A stretch of 64,000 nt of DNA from positions 310,001 through 374,000 of the forward strand of contig NZ_RJKQ01000002.1 of assembly GCF_003751845.1 (NCBI RefSeq). Direction: 5' to 3'. A program made the position numbers and the translations under genes. Below the pieces are notes generated by a model. That model made no database searches. It was not told the origin of the DNA and worked only from the letters and a program-made list of their open reading frames with translations. Origin of the DNA: Enterobacter sp. BIGb0383. Lineage in GTDB: Bacteria; Pseudomonadota; Gammaproteobacteria; Enterobacterales; Enterobacteriaceae. Below, in pieces: positions 8,680 to 18,928 of the stretch. The stretch's first letter is position 1, and each line of letters starts with the position of its first letter.

Positions 8680-10728
8680 ATGAGTCGCAAGCAACTGGCC
8701 CTGTTCGAGCCAAACCTGACCCGACAGGCAATAATGGATGCCGTTCGAAAATTAAGTCCGCACGTGCAGTGGCGCAACCCGGTGATGTTTATCGTCTGGG
8801 CGGGCAGCGTCCTGACCACCCTGCTGACGATTGCGATGGCCAGCGGCCACCTTCAGGGCAGCGCCGGGTTTACCGGCGCGGTCAGCGTCTGGCTGTGGTT
8901 TACGGTGCTGTTCGCCAACTTCGCCGAAGCCCTGGCGGAAGGTCGCAGCAAAGCGCAGGCCAACAGCCTGAAAGGCGTCAAGAAAACCGCCTTTGCACGC
9001 AAGCTGAGCGCGCCGCAGCATGACGCGAAGACGGAAAATGTCCCGGCGTCCGATCTGCGCAAAGGCGATCTGGTCCTGGTCGAAGCCGGGGATATTATCC
9101 CCTGTGACGGCGAGGTGCTTGAGGGTGGCGCGTCGGTCGATGAGAGCGCGATTACCGGGGAATCCGCACCGGTGATCCGCGAATCCGGCGGCGACTTCGC
9201 CTCGGTGACCGGCGGCACGCGCATTCTCTCCGACTGGCTGGTGATTCAGTGCAGCGTCAACCCGGGTGAAACCTTCCTCGACCGGATGATCGCCATGGTC
9301 GAAGGCGCTCAGCGTCGCAAAACGCCGAACGAAATCGCCCTCACCATTCTGCTGATCGCCCTGACCCTCGTTTTCCTGCTGGCAACCGCCACCCTGTGGC
9401 CGTTCTCAGCCTGGGGCGGCCAGCCGGTCAGCGTCACAGTACTGGTTGCCCTGCTGGTGTGCCTGATCCCCACCACCATCGGCGGACTGCTGTCGGCGAT
9501 TGGCGTGGCCGGGATGAGCCGGATGCTCGGCGCTAACGTCATTGCCACCAGCGGCCGTGCCGTAGAAGCGGCAGGCGACGTGGACGTCCTGCTGCTGGAT
9601 AAAACCGGCACCATCACCCTCGGCAACCGTCAGGCATCGGAGTTTCTGCCTGCCGCAGGCGTGGAAGAGCGCGCCCTGGCGGATGCCGCCCAGCTCTCCT
9701 CTCTGGCCGATGAAACGCCGGAAGGTCGCAGTATCGTGATCCTCGCCAAACAGCGCTTTAACCTGCGCGAGCGGGATGTCCAGAGCCTGCAGGCGACCTT
9801 CGTCCCCTTCACTGCCCAGACCCGAATGAGCGGGATTAATCTTGGAGACCGTGCGATCCGCAAAGGCTCCGTGGACGCGATTCGCCGCCATATTGAAGCC
9901 AACGGCGGCCACTTCCCGGCGGATGTCGATATTCTGGTTGAGCGTGTTGCCCGCCAGGGTGCCACCCCGCTGGTGGTGGCCGAAGGGGCGACCGTCCTCG
10001 GCGCGATTGCCCTGAAGGATATCGTTAAAGGCGGGATCAAAGAGCGTTTCGCCCAGCTGCGCAAAATGGGGATCAAAACGGTGATGATCACCGGGGATAA
10101 CCGTCTGACGGCTGCCGCTATCGCCGCCGAAGCCGGCGTGGATGATTTTCTCGCCGAGGCGACCCCGGAAGCCAAACTGGCGCTGATCCGCCAGTATCAG
10201 GCGGAAGGCCGCCTGGTGGCGATGACCGGCGACGGTACCAACGATGCGCCCGCGCTGGCCCAGGCCGATGTGGCAGTGGCGATGAACTCGGGGACCCAGG
10301 CAGCAAAAGAGGCCGGGAATATGGTGGATCTGGATTCCAACCCCACCAAATTGATTGAAGTGGTGCATATCGGCAAACAGATGCTGATGACCCGTGGCTC
10401 CCTGACCACCTTCAGTATTGCCAACGACGTGGCGAAGTACTTCGCCATTATCCCGGCCGCCTTTGCTGCCACCTATCCGCAGCTCAATGCGCTGAACGTG
10501 ATGCAGCTGCACTCACCGGCGTCGGCGATTTTAAGCGCGGTCATATTTAACGCCCTGATCATCGTGTTCCTGATCCCGCTGGCGCTGAAAGGCGTGAGCT
10601 ATAAACCGCTGACCGCCTCGGCCATGCTGCGTCGCAACCTGTGGATTTACGGGCTGGGCGGGCTGCTGGTGCCCTTTATTGGCATCAAGCTGATTGACCT
10701 GATTCTGACCCTGCTCGGCCTGGTATAA
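8680..10728 (+). CDS. kdpB: Potassium-transporting P-type ATPase subunit KdpB
   Basis: A 682-residue P-type ATPase, the same length as in E. coli. The phosphorylation motif DKTGTIT has its aspartate at residue 307, the TGES actuator motif lies near residue 160 and the [15 protein letters not shown] hinge near residue 517. It hydrolyses ATP to drive K+ uptake through KdpA. It lies 20 bp after kdpA and 13 bp before kdpC. No truncation or missing catalytic residue is seen. Confidence 0.98.
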   Translation: MSRKQLALFEPNLTRQAIMDAVRKLSPHVQWRNPVMFIVWAGSVLTTLLTIAMASGHLQGSAGFTGAVSVWLWFTVLFANFAEALAEGRSKAQANSLKGVKKTAFARKLSAPQHDAKTENVPASDLRKGDLVLVEAGDIIPCDGEVLEGGASVDESAITGESAPVIRESGGDFASVTGGTRILSDWLVIQCSVNPGETFLDRMIAMVEGAQRRKTPNEIALTILLIALTLVFLLATATLWPFSAWGGQPVSVTVLVALLVCLIPTTIGGLLSAIGVAGMSRMLGANVIATSGRAVEAAGDVDVLLLDKTGTITLGNRQASEFLPAAGVEERALADAAQLSSLADETPEGRSIVILAKQRFNLRERDVQSLQATFVPFTAQTRMSGINLGDRAIRKGSVDAIRRHIEANGGHFPADVDILVERVARQGATPLVVAEGATVLGAIALKDIVKGGIKERFAQLRKMGIKTVMITGDNRLTAAAIAAEAGVDDFLAEATPEAKLALIRQYQAEGRLVAMTGDGTNDAPALAQADVAVAMNSGTQAAKEAGNMVDLDSNPTKLIEVVHIGKQMLMTRGSLTTFSIANDVAKYFAIIPAAFAATYPQLNALNVMQLHSPASAILSAVIFNALIIVFLIPLALKGVSYKPLTASAMLRRNLWIYGLGGLLVPFIGIKLIDLILTLLGLV

Positions 10729-10741
10729 GAGGATTCAAAAA

Positions 10742-11317
10742 ATGGCTTTATTACGTACCGCCTTTCTGTTGTTAATGTTGCTGACGGCCATTACCGGCGG
10801 CCTCTATCCGCTGGTAACGACCGCCCTGGGTCAGTGGCTGTTTCCCGACCAGGCCAACGGTTCGCTGCTGCACCGCGACGGCCTGCTTGTCGGTTCTCGC
10901 CTGATGGGCCAGGACTTTAGCGCAGCGGGATATTTTCAGGGGCGCCCTTCCGCCACCGGCGAAGCCCCCTATAATCCAGAAGCATCGGGCGGCAGCAATC
11001 TGGCCGCCAGCAATCCGGCGCTGGATAAGGCCGTAGCCGAACGCGTTGCTGCCCTGCGTGCCGCCAATCCGCAGGCTAACCCGCAGGTGCCGGTGGAACT
11101 GGTCACCGCCTCGGCGAGCGGTCTGGATCCGCATCTGTCACCTCAGGCGGCAGAGTGGCAGATCCCACGCGTGGCAAAAGCGCGTCAGCTGCCGGACGCG
11201 CAGGTTGAGGCGCTGGTTGCCGCCCATACCCAAACCCCGCTGGTGAGTTTTATCGGCCAGCCGGTGGTCAATATTGTCGAACTGAATATGGCGCTGGATG
11301 CGCTCAAGGATAACTAA
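10742..11317 (+). CDS. kdpC: Potassium-transporting ATPase subunit KdpC
   Basis: A 191-residue protein with one N-terminal membrane segment (about residues 8-30, [17 protein letters not shown]) and a periplasmic domain containing the family segments GRPSAT and [11 protein letters not shown]. KdpC is the accessory subunit of the KdpFABC pump and is thought to raise nucleotide affinity or complex stability. It ends 3 bp before the kdpD ATG, so pump and sensor genes may share transcripts. Confidence 0.96.
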   Translation: MALLRTAFLLLMLLTAITGGLYPLVTTALGQWLFPDQANGSLLHRDGLLVGSRLMGQDFSAAGYFQGRPSATGEAPYNPEASGGSNLAASNPALDKAVAERVAALRAANPQANPQVPVELVTASASGLDPHLSPQAAEWQIPRVAKARQLPDAQVEALVAAHTQTPLVSFIGQPVVNIVELNMALDALKDN

Positions 11318-11320
11318 GCC

Positions 11321-14008
11321 ATGACTGACGAGCCTCTGCGCCCGGACCCTGACCGCCTGCTGGAGCAAACCGCCCAGCCGCATCGCGGCAGGCTGAAGGT
11401 TTTTTTTGGCGCCTGCGCAGGCGTCGGGAAAACCTACGCCATGCTGGCCGAAGCGCAGCGGCTCCGGGCGCAGGGGCTGGATATTCTGATCGGTGTCGTA
11501 GAGACCCACGGCCGTAAGGAGACGGCCGCCTTGCAAAACGGGCTGGCAACCCAGCCCCTTAAAGCCGTCGCCCATCGCGGGCGAACCCTGATGGAATTTG
11601 ACCTCGACGCCGCCCTTGCGCGGCGTCCGGCGTTGATACTGATGGACGAACTGGCCCACAGTAACGCGCCGGGTTCGCGCCATCCAAAGCGCTGGCAGGA
11701 TGTGGACGAGCTGCTGGAAGCCGGAATCGATGTCTTTACCACCGTTAACGTTCAGCATCTGGAAAGCCTGAACGACGTGGTCAGCGGGGTTACCGGTATC
11801 CAGGTACGCGAAACCGTACCGGACCCGTTTTTTGATGTCGCCGATGAAGTGGTGCTGGTGGATCTTCCCCCGGATGATCTTCGCCAGCGCCTCAACGAGG
11901 GCAAGGTTTATATCGGCGGCCAGGCCGAGCGCGCTATCGAACACTTCTTCCGTAAAGGTAACCTGATCGCCCTGCGCGAGCTGGCCCTGCGACGCACCGC
12001 CGACCGGGTTGACGATCAGATGCGCGCCTGGCGCGATACGCAGGGCCAGGACAAGGTCTGGCACACACGCGACGCCATTTTGCTCTGTATCGGCCACCAG
12101 ACCGGCAGCGAAAAACTGGTCCGCTCCGCCGCCCGTCTGGCGGCCCGGCTCGGCAGCGCCTGGCACGCGGTCTATGTGGAAACCCCTTCCCTGCACCGTC
12201 TGCCGGAACGCCAGCGTCGGGCGATCCTCAGCGCGCTGCGGCTGGCCCAGGAGCTGGGGGCGGAAACCGCCACCCTGGCCGACACGGAAGAGGAAAAAGC
12301 CGTGGTGCGCTACGCCCGCGAGCATAACCTCGGCAAAATTATGCTCGGTCGTCAGAACCGTCGTCGCTGGTGGAGCGGAGAGAGTTTCTCCGACCGTCTG
12401 GCCCGCCGGGCACCGGATCTCGATCTGGTGATCGTCGCCCTTGAGGATAAACCCGCGCCTCTGCCGGTGAAAAATGCCGATAACCGCCCGCTAATGGACA
12501 AATGGCGGGTCCAGATCCACGGCTGTCTGGTGGCGCTGGGCCTGTGTACTCTGATAACCCTGGTGGCAATGCAGTGGCTGACCGCCTTCGACGCCGCGAA
12601 CCTGGTGATGATCTACCTGCTGGGCGTGGTGATCGTTGCCCTGCTGTATGGCCGCTGGCCCTCGGTGCTGGCAACCGTCAGTAACGTGGTCAGCTTTGAC
12701 CTCTTCTTTATTGCTCCTCGCGGCACTCTGGCCGTGTCCGACGTCCAGTATCTGCTGACCTTCGCGGTGATGCTGACCGTCGGCCTGACCATCGGCAATC
12801 TGACCGCTGGGGTGCGCTATCAGGCGCGGGTCGCGCGCTATCGGGAGCAGCGGACCCGGCATCTGTATGAAATGTCGAAGGCGCTGGCGGTGGGGCGCAG
12901 CGAATCCGATATCGCCGCCACCAGCGAGCAGTTTATTCAGTCCACCTTCCACGCCCGCAGTAAAATTCTGCTGCCGGATGACAATGGTCGACCGGTACCC
13001 GTTACGCCAGGCCAGGGCATCACGCCCTGGGATGATGCCATCGCCCGCTGGAGCTTTGACAAGGGCCAGCCCGCAGGCGCAGGCACCGATACCCTGCCCG
13101 GCGTGCCCTATCAGATCCTGCCCCTGAAAAGCGCCAGCCACGTCTGGGGGCTGGTAGTGATTGAGCCGGGCAACCTGCGCCAACTGATGATCCCTGAGCA
13201 GCAGCGCCTGCTGGAAACCTTTACCCTGCTGGTCGCCAGCGCCCTGGAGCGTCTGGCGCTGACCAGCCGCGAGCAGCAGGCAAGGCTCTCCAGCGAGCGG
13301 GAAAGTATTCGCAACGCTCTGCTGGCGGCGCTCTCTCACGATCTCCGCACGCCTCTGACGGTACTGTTTGGTCAGGCGGAGATCCTGACGCTCGACCTGG
13401 CCAGCGAAGGCTCAAAACACGCTCCGCAGGCCAATGAGATCCGCCAGCACGTACTTAACACGACCCGACTGGTCAATAATCTACTGGATATGGCGCGTAT
13501 TCAGTCCGGCGGCTTTAATCTGAAGAAAGAGTGGCTGACCCTGGAAGAGGTGATCGGCAGCGCTCTGCGTACGATGGATCCGGGTCTGGGCGGTCGGCAT
13601 ATCACCCTCTCCCTGCCCGATCCTTTAATGCTGGTGCAGGTGGACGGCCCGCTGTTTGAGCGGGTACTGATTAACCTGCTGGAAAATGCCCTCAAGTATG
13701 CCGGTTACCAGGCAACCATTGGTATCCGCGCCCGTCATGAAGAGCAGCATCTCGTGCTGGAGGTGTGGGATAGCGGTCCGGGCATTCCACCGGGCCAGGA
13801 GCGGGCGATTTTTGCCAAATTCGCCCGGGGTAATAAAGAGTCGGCCATTCCCGGCGTGGGTCTGGGTCTGGCCATCTGTCAGGCGATTGTCGAGGTGCAC
13901 GGCGGTACCATTTCCGCCGCCAATCGCCCGGAAGGCGGCGCCAGCTTCCGTGTTACACTGCCGATAGAGTCGCCCCCGCAACTGGATGAATTAGCCGAGG
14001 AACTGTGA
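11321..14008 (+). CDS. kdpD: Sensor histidine kinase KdpD
   Basis: An 895-residue membrane sensor kinase (894 in E. coli). Domain order: N-terminal KdpD domain with a Walker A-type motif GACAGVGKT at residues 30-38; a universal-stress-like domain at about 250-370; four closely spaced membrane helices at about 400-500; a GAF-like region; and a histidine kinase core. The phospho-accepting His673 lies in LSHDLRTPLT, and ATP-binding N and G boxes follow (NLLENALKYAG, DSGPGIPPG, GVGLGLAI). It senses low K+ or turgor and phosphorylates KdpE. Its last 4 bases overlap kdpE. Confidence 0.97.
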   Translation: MTDEPLRPDPDRLLEQTAQPHRGRLKVFFGACAGVGKTYAMLAEAQRLRAQGLDILIGVVETHGRKETAALQNGLATQPLKAVAHRGRTLMEFDLDAALARRPALILMDELAHSNAPGSRHPKRWQDVDELLEAGIDVFTTVNVQHLESLNDVVSGVTGIQVRETVPDPFFDVADEVVLVDLPPDDLRQRLNEGKVYIGGQAERAIEHFFRKGNLIALRELALRRTADRVDDQMRAWRDTQGQDKVWHTRDAILLCIGHQTGSEKLVRSAARLAARLGSAWHAVYVETPSLHRLPERQRRAILSALRLAQELGAETATLADTEEEKAVVRYAREHNLGKIMLGRQNRRRWWSGESFSDRLARRAPDLDLVIVALEDKPAPLPVKNADNRPLMDKWRVQIHGCLVALGLCTLITLVAMQWLTAFDAANLVMIYLLGVVIVALLYGRWPSVLATVSNVVSFDLFFIAPRGTLAVSDVQYLLTFAVMLTVGLTIGNLTAGVRYQARVARYREQRTRHLYEMSKALAVGRSESDIAATSEQFIQSTFHARSKILLPDDNGRPVPVTPGQGITPWDDAIARWSFDKGQPAGAGTDTLPGVPYQILPLKSASHVWGLVVIEPGNLRQLMIPEQQRLLETFTLLVASALERLALTSREQQARLSSERESIRNALLAALSHDLRTPLTVLFGQAEILTLDLASEGSKHAPQANEIRQHVLNTTRLVNNLLDMARIQSGGFNLKKEWLTLEEVIGSALRTMDPGLGGRHITLSLPDPLMLVQVDGPLFERVLINLLENALKYAGYQATIGIRARHEEQHLVLEVWDSGPGIPPGQERAIFAKFARGNKESAIPGVGLGLAICQAIVEVHGGTISAANRPEGGASFRVTLPIESPPQLDELAEEL

Positions 14009-14682
14009 CCAACGTTCTGATTGTTGAAGATGAACAGGCCATCCGCCGCTTTCTGCGCACCGCGCTGGAAGCCGATGGCCTGCGCGTATATGACGCGGAT
14101 ACCCTGCAACGCGGCCTGCTGGAAGCCGCCACCCGCAAACCGGACCTGGTGATCCTCGACCTCGGTCTTCCGGACGGGGACGGCATCGATTTTATCCGCG
14201 ATCTGCGCCAGTGGAGCCAGGTCCCGGTGATCGTGCTTTCCGCCCGCACGGAAGAGCACGACAAAATCGCCGCCCTCGACGCCGGCGCCGATGACTACCT
14301 CAGTAAGCCGTTCGGCATCGGTGAACTGCAGGCGCGGCTGCGCGTCGCCCTGCGCCGCCACGCCGCCGGAAGCGCCAGCGAGCCGGTTATCCACTTTGGC
14401 GAAACCCAGGTCGACCTCTCTACCCGCCGTATTCAGCGCGGCACAGAAGAAATCCACCTGACGCCTATCGAATTCCGTCTGCTGGCGGTACTGCTCAATA
14501 ATCCCGGTAAGGTACTGACCCAGCGCCAGCTGTTAAGCCAGGTCTGGGGGCCGAACGCCGTCGAACATAGCCACTATCTGCGCATCTATATGGGCCATCT
14601 GCGCCAGAAGCTGGAACAGGACCCTGCCCGTCCCCGCCATTTACTGACTGAAACAGGAATCGGCTACCGCTTTATGCTCTGA
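14005..14682 (+). CDS. kdpE: Response regulator KdpE
   Basis: A 225-residue OmpR/PhoB-family regulator. The receiver domain (about 1-115) has acidic residues D8/D9-type EDE, phospho-acceptor Asp52 in VILDLGLPDGDG, and the conserved Lys in SKPFG; a winged-helix domain follows (about 125-225). Translation starts at a GTG overlapping the kdpD TGA (GTGA). Phosphorylated by KdpD, it activates kdpFABC through the box at about 6789-6813. In E. coli speF-potE follows; here a different gene does. Confidence 0.97.
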   Translation: MTNVLIVEDEQAIRRFLRTALEADGLRVYDADTLQRGLLEAATRKPDLVILDLGLPDGDGIDFIRDLRQWSQVPVIVLSARTEEHDKIAALDAGADDYLSKPFGIGELQARLRVALRRHAAGSASEPVIHFGETQVDLSTRRIQRGTEEIHLTPIEFRLLAVLLNNPGKVLTQRQLLSQVWGPNAVEHSHYLRIYMGHLRQKLEQDPARPRHLLTETGIGYRFML

Positions 14683-14716
14683 GGGTGTAGCCTCCTGGCA
14701 CACAAGGAGAAAACCT

Positions 14717-15145
14717 ATGAGTATCTGGCTCGTTTATGCCCTGCTGTCAGCGGTCACCGCTTCGCTGGTCGCCATTTTCGGCAAAATCGGTTTACAACAT
14801 CTGGACGCCAATACCGCGACCGCAATTCGCGCCGTGGTGATGGCGCTCTTTCTGGTGGGCGTGGTGGTGGTACAGGGGAAACTCTCTCTGATCTCCACGA
14901 TTCTGGCGGATAAAAAAGCGCTGGCCTTTATTGTGCTGAGCGGCGTCGCCGGGGCGCTGTCGTGGCTGTTCTATTTTATGGCCATCAAAACCGGGGACGT
15001 GTCGCGGGTCGCGCCTATCGACAAACTGAGCGTGGTCTTTGCCGTGCTGCTGGCGGTCGTGCTGTTCGGGGAGAAAGTATCGCTGATATCGGGACTTGGT
15101 GTGGCGCTGATCACCGCCGGTGCGCTGATGGTCGCGCTGGGATAA
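14717..15145 (+). CDS. EamA-family (DMT superfamily) membrane protein
   Basis: A 142-residue hydrophobic protein with about five membrane helices, a single EamA unit rather than the usual tandem pair of about 300 residues. Such short EamA proteins (COG2510-like) exist and presumably work as dimers. Visible features: start MSIWLVYALLSAVTASLVAI, SWLFYFMAIKTGD near residue 80 and a final glycine-rich helix. An AAGGAG Shine-Dalgarno sequence precedes the ATG. It lies 34 bp after kdpE on the same strand, but no functional link is evident. The substrate is unknown. It occupies the place of speF-potE of E. coli. Confidence 0.8.
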   Translation: MSIWLVYALLSAVTASLVAIFGKIGLQHLDANTATAIRAVVMALFLVGVVVVQGKLSLISTILADKKALAFIVLSGVAGALSWLFYFMAIKTGDVSRVAPIDKLSVVFAVLLAVVLFGEKVSLISGLGVALITAGALMVALG

Positions 15146-15173
15146 AAAAAACGCCCCCAGCGATGGAGGCGTT
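15144..15173 (-). terminator. Rho-independent terminator of pgm
   Basis: On the minus strand an AACGCC...GGCGTT hairpin is followed by eight T, directly after the pgm stop. It may also slow transcription from the EamA gene on the plus strand, where the T run is poorer. Confidence 0.8.
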
Positions 15174-15181
15174 ATTTGTTA

Positions 15182-16822
15182 TCAGGCTTTATTCAGCACT
15201 TCGCTGACAATCTCCACCGCTTCTTTTTCAATCAGCTTCCGGTGTTCTTCACCGAGGAAGCTTTCGCAGTAAATTTTGTAGGCGTCTTCGGTACCCGACG
15301 GACGCGCTGCAAACCAGCCGTTTTCCGTCATCACCTTCAGACCGCCAATCGACGCGCCGTTACCCGGTGCGGCCGTCAGACGTGCGGTAATCGGATCGCC
15401 GGCCAGGGTGCTGGCGCTCACCATTTCCGGAGAGAGCTTAGACAGCGCCGCTTTTTGCGCTGAAGTGGCTCCCGCCTGCAGGCGGTTATAGCTCGGCGCG
15501 CCGAAGCGGGCAGCCAGTTCGTCATAGTGCTGCTGCGGGTTTTTACCGGTGACGGCGGTGATTTCCGCCGCCAGCAGACACATGATGATCCCGTCTTTAT
15601 CGGTGGACCACGGCGTACCGTCGAAGCGCAGGAAGGATGCACCCGCGCTCTCTTCGCCGCCAAAGCCGAAGCTGCCGTCGAACAGGCCGTCAACGAACCA
15701 TTTAAAGCCGACCGGCACTTCCACCAGCTTACGGCCCAGGTCGTTTACGACACGGTCAATCATCGCCGAGGAGACGAGGGTTTTGCCAACGGCAACCTCT
15801 TTGCCCCACTGCGGACGGTGCTGGAACAGGTAGTTGATCGCCACCGCCAGGTAGTGATTCGGGTTCATCAGACCGGCCGGGGTAACAATACCGTGACGGT
15901 CATAGTCCGGGTCGTTGGCAAAGGCCAGATCGAACTTATCGCGCAGAGCCAGCAGACCGGCCATCGCACACTCTGACGAACAGTCCATGCGGATCGCGCC
16001 GTCTTTGTCGAGGTGCATAAAGCGGAAGGTCTGATCGACCTGATCGTTAACCAGGGTCAGGTTAAGCTTGTAGTGCTCGGCAATACGTTTCCAGTACTCA
16101 ATCCCGGAGCCGCCCAGCGGATCTACCCCGAGGGTCAGGCCCGCTTTCTGGATCGCCGCCATATCGACGATCTCTGCCAGCCCTTCAATAAACGGCTGAA
16201 CCAGATCCTGCTCTTTCACGTGACCTGAAGCCATTGCGGCATCCAGCGACAGACGTTTCACGCCTTTCAGGCCGTCGGCCAGCAGCGCGTTAGCGCGGTC
16301 TTCCACCACTTTGGTGACGTTGGTATCTGCCGGACCACCGTTAGGCGGGTTGTATTTAATACCGCCATCTTCCGGCGGGTTGTGCGACGGGGTGATCACA
16401 ATACCGTCCGCCAGCGCGCCGCCGCGTTTGTTATGCACCAGGATAGCGTTAGAGACTGCCGGCGTCGGGGTGAAGCCGTTATCTTCCTGCACGATAACGT
16501 CAACGCCGTTGGCGGCCAGCACTTCCAGCACCGAAATAAATGCCGGTTCGGAAAGCGCATGGGTGTCTTTGCCCACGTAGCACGGACCGGTCACGCCGTT
16601 TTTGGCGCGCTCTTCCGCGATAGCCTGGGCAATCGCCAGGATATGCGGTTCGTTAAAGCTATGACGACCGGCGCTGCCGCGGTGGCCGGAGGTGCCGAAC
16701 TTAACGGCGTGCTCCGCATTACCCGCCTGCGGTTTGAGGACGTAATATTGTGCCGTCAGCTGGGCGACGTTGATCAAATCACTCTGCTGTGCAGGCTGCC
16801 CCGCACGGTTGTGGATTGCCAT
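15182..16822 (-). CDS. pgm: Phosphoglucomutase (alpha-D-glucose)
   Basis: A 546-residue phosphohexomutase, identical in length to E. coli Pgm. The catalytic phosphoserine lies in [11 protein letters not shown] near residue 145, the metal-binding loop is DPDYDRHG near residue 305, the sugar-binding loop is GGEESAG near residue 390, and the phosphate-binding RPSGTE lies near the C-terminus. It interconverts glucose 1-phosphate and glucose 6-phosphate, for glycogen, trehalose and envelope sugar synthesis. It starts 23 bp after seqA and is probably co-transcribed with it. Confidence 0.98.
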   Translation of the reverse strand: MAIHNRAGQPAQQSDLINVAQLTAQYYVLKPQAGNAEHAVKFGTSGHRGSAGRHSFNEPHILAIAQAIAEERAKNGVTGPCYVGKDTHALSEPAFISVLEVLAANGVDVIVQEDNGFTPTPAVSNAILVHNKRGGALADGIVITPSHNPPEDGGIKYNPPNGGPADTNVTKVVEDRANALLADGLKGVKRLSLDAAMASGHVKEQDLVQPFIEGLAEIVDMAAIQKAGLTLGVDPLGGSGIEYWKRIAEHYKLNLTLVNDQVDQTFRFMHLDKDGAIRMDCSSECAMAGLLALRDKFDLAFANDPDYDRHGIVTPAGLMNPNHYLAVAINYLFQHRPQWGKEVAVGKTLVSSAMIDRVVNDLGRKLVEVPVGFKWFVDGLFDGSFGFGGEESAGASFLRFDGTPWSTDKDGIIMCLLAAEITAVTGKNPQQHYDELAARFGAPSYNRLQAGATSAQKAALSKLSPEMVSASTLAGDPITARLTAAPGNGASIGGLKVMTENGWFAARPSGTEDAYKIYCESFLGEEHRKLIEKEAVEIVSEVLNKA

Positions 16823-16845
16823 TGCCTGGTCCTTTTAATGCAAGG

Positions 16846-17397
16846 TTAAATTGTGCCGCAAACCTTTTCGGTCAGCTCCGCCGGGAACTGCATCGACTGC
16901 ATGATATGTTCAATCATGCCGCGCTTGCGGTCGGTATTGGTGTTGGTGATGACCCAGTACGGCGTGCCGGAAACGTGCTTCGGCTTGGTGGTGCTGCCGT
17001 TTTTCAGCAGGGTCTGCTCATCAGAAGCGAAATAGACGCGAGTACGCCCGTGCAGCGACTCGGTGGCGTCGGTGAAGGCTTTGCCGTCGAGGGTATACAG
17101 CGTGGTCAGCACCAGCATAAAGCGGTTAACCGCTTTTTTCTGCTCGGCGTACTCGTCGGAAAGCAGAAGCTCACGCACCGCGCGAACGTTATCTTTAACC
17201 GGACTCGCCGCTTTGATCGGGGCGACGACAGCAGCGGTAGCAGGCTGCGCGGCCTTAACAACCTGAGGCGTAGCGCTCTGTGTTGCAGGGGAAAACTTCA
17301 GCATACGCCGTAAAATGTCGGATGCGCTTTCGCCAATGTGCCGGGTATGGCTGGCAATATAGCTATAAAGCTCGTCATCAACTTCGATTGTTTTCAT
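16846..17397 (-). CDS. seqA: Replication initiation negative modulator SeqA
   Basis: A 183-residue protein (181 in E. coli). The N-terminal oligomerisation and ribbon-helix-helix part (MKTIEVDDELYSYI) and a C-terminal domain that binds hemimethylated GATC DNA (segment with VSGTPYWVITNTNT) are clear; the Ala/Pro-rich linker at about 60-80 is the variable part. It sequesters newly replicated oriC and organises new DNA behind the fork. I set the start at 17397, since the 48 in-frame codons upstream do not belong to the family. It is divergent from ybfF. Confidence 0.97.
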   Translation of the reverse strand: MKTIEVDDELYSYIASHTRHIGESASDILRRMLKFSPATQSATPQVVKAAQPATAAVVAPIKAASPVKDNVRAVRELLLSDEYAEQKKAVNRFMLVLTTLYTLDGKAFTDATESLHGRTRVYFASDEQTLLKNGSTTKPKHVSGTPYWVITNTNTDRKRGMIEHIMQSMQFPAELTEKVCGTI

Positions 17398-17580
17398 CTT
17401 AATCCAGTACGGTGTCTTATCTGAATACAAGTCGTTGAGATTATAGGGTGAAATCTCAACAGCGGATAGCGTCAAACCAGGATGGCAACAAAACTCGGAA
17501 TAGTTCCGGGTCTTGCAGCCGGGCGGCAGAATGGTCACCATAATAACCTAACCCGACGAAGCGAAAAAAAGAACTTTGCT

Positions 17581-18354
17581 ATGAAATTGAATACCCGCGT
17601 GCAATCTGCACAAAACCCGCACAATAATTCTCCCATCGTGCTGGTCCACGGTCTGTTCGGCAGCCTCGACAACCTGGGCGTGCTGGCCCGCGATCTGATC
17701 GCCGATCGTCAGGTGGTGCAGGTTGATATGCGCAACCACGGCCAGTCCCCACGCTCGATGGAGATGACCTACGCCGCGATGGCCCAGGATCTGCTGGATA
17801 CCCTCGATGCGGAGCAGATTGAGAAAGCGACCTTTATCGGGCATTCAATGGGCGGCAAAGCGGTGATGGCGCTGACCGCGCTGGCGCCGGAACGCATCGA
17901 CCAGTTGGTAGCGATTGATATTGCGCCGGTCGCCTACGGCGTTCGTCGCCATGACGAGATTTTCGCCGCGATTAACGCCGTCAGCGCCTCCACCAGCAGC
18001 ACCCGCTCGCAGGCGGCGGCGGTAATGCGTGAAACCCTGGATGAAGAAGGGGTGATCCAGTTTCTGCTCAAATCCTTCGTCGACGGCGAATGGCGCTTTA
18101 ACGTGCCGGTTCTCTGGGACCAGTATGAGCATATCGTGGGCTGGGAGCCGATCACGGCCTGGGATAAGCCTGCCCTGTTTATTCCCGGTGGCAACTCTCC
18201 TTATGTTTCTGAAGCGTATCGCGACACGCTGCTGGCGCAGTTCCCGCAGGCGCGGGCGCACGTCATTGCCGGTGCCGGTCACTGGGTGCACGCGGAAAAG
18301 CCTGAAGCGGTGCTGCGCGCTATCCGTCGCTACCTCAACGAAACCGCTCAGTGA
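17581..18354 (+). CDS. ybfF: Esterase YbfF (alpha/beta hydrolase)
   Basis: A 257-residue alpha/beta hydrolase matching E. coli YbfF. The oxyanion segment is LVHGLFGSLDNLG, the nucleophile elbow GHSMGG places the serine near residue 89, and the catalytic histidine lies in GAGHWVHAEKP near residue 235. The E. coli enzyme cleaves short acyl esters and acyl-CoA thioesters in vitro; the physiological substrate is not known. The ATG at 17581 gives the family N-terminus MKLNTR; the upstream in-frame extension overlaps the seqA promoter side and is not coding. Its TGA lies inside a LexA-like sequence. Confidence 0.95.
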   Translation: MKLNTRVQSAQNPHNNSPIVLVHGLFGSLDNLGVLARDLIADRQVVQVDMRNHGQSPRSMEMTYAAMAQDLLDTLDAEQIEKATFIGHSMGGKAVMALTALAPERIDQLVAIDIAPVAYGVRRHDEIFAAINAVSASTSSTRSQAAAVMRETLDEEGVIQFLLKSFVDGEWRFNVPVLWDQYEHIVGWEPITAWDKPALFIPGGNSPYVSEAYRDTLLAQFPQARAHVIAGAGHWVHAEKPEAVLRAIRRYLNETAQ

Positions 18355-18366
18355 TTAAAAAGCCAG
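18351..18366 (+). promoter_or_regulatory. Degenerate LexA-box-like site before ybfE
   Basis: The 16 bases GTGATTAAAAAGCCAG fit the CTG-N10-CAG LexA layout except that the first half-site is GTG. The E. coli ybfE operator, as I remember it, is CTGATTAAAAACCCAG at the same place. The ybfF TGA is part of the box. Confidence 0.45.
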
Positions 18367-18484
18367 CGACCGCACGGCATAATGCCCGCGGTCGTTGGCG
18401 ATCCCCCTGCCCTGATGTATGATGGCGCGCTACCTGTCCGGGCAATGAACCCGGCTGCTTGTTTCCCCCAAGTCACTCTGAATC

Positions 18485-18769
18485 ATGGCAAAAGAACAAA
18501 CTGACCGTACGACAATAGATCTGTTCGCGAATGACCGTCGTCCGGGAAGACCCAAGACCAACCCTCTTTCGCGTGATGAACAGCTGCGCATTAATAAGCG
18601 TAACCAGCTGAAGCGCGACCGTGCCTGCGGTCTGAAGCGCGTTGAGCTCAAGCTCAATGCTCAGGCGGTTGACGCGCTGAACGAACTGGCTGATGCCCGC
18701 AATATGAGCCGTAGCGAGCTGATTGAAGAGATACTGATGAATCAGCTGCAGGCGCTGCACGACCGTTAA
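18485..18769 (+). CDS. ybfE: LexA-regulated protein YbfE (ribbon-helix-helix type)
   Basis: A 94-residue basic protein (97 in E. coli). The N-terminal half is rich in Lys/Arg and carries a GRPKTNPLSRDEQ segment; the C-terminal half (about 55-94, VELKLNAQAVDALNELADA through MSRSELIEEILM) has the strand-helix-helix pattern of MetJ/Arc-type DNA-binding proteins. The target is not known. In E. coli it belongs to the SOS regulon; here the LexA box upstream has lost a core base. It precedes fldA on the same strand by 159 bp. Confidence 0.92.
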   Translation: MAKEQTDRTTIDLFANDRRPGRPKTNPLSRDEQLRINKRNQLKRDRACGLKRVELKLNAQAVDALNELADARNMSRSELIEEILMNQLQALHDR

Positions 18770-18928
18770 CGCGTCGGAAAAACCGCCATTTATCCCATTT
18801 GATGTAGCGAAGAGTGCAGTACGGCGTGATTGCTGTTTCCGCGCCCTTCCCTGTTCTGCTATGATTGCTCGTATCCGTGGGCAATGCGCCACCACCATAT
18901 CAATAAGTATCAAGAGGTTATTTAACTC

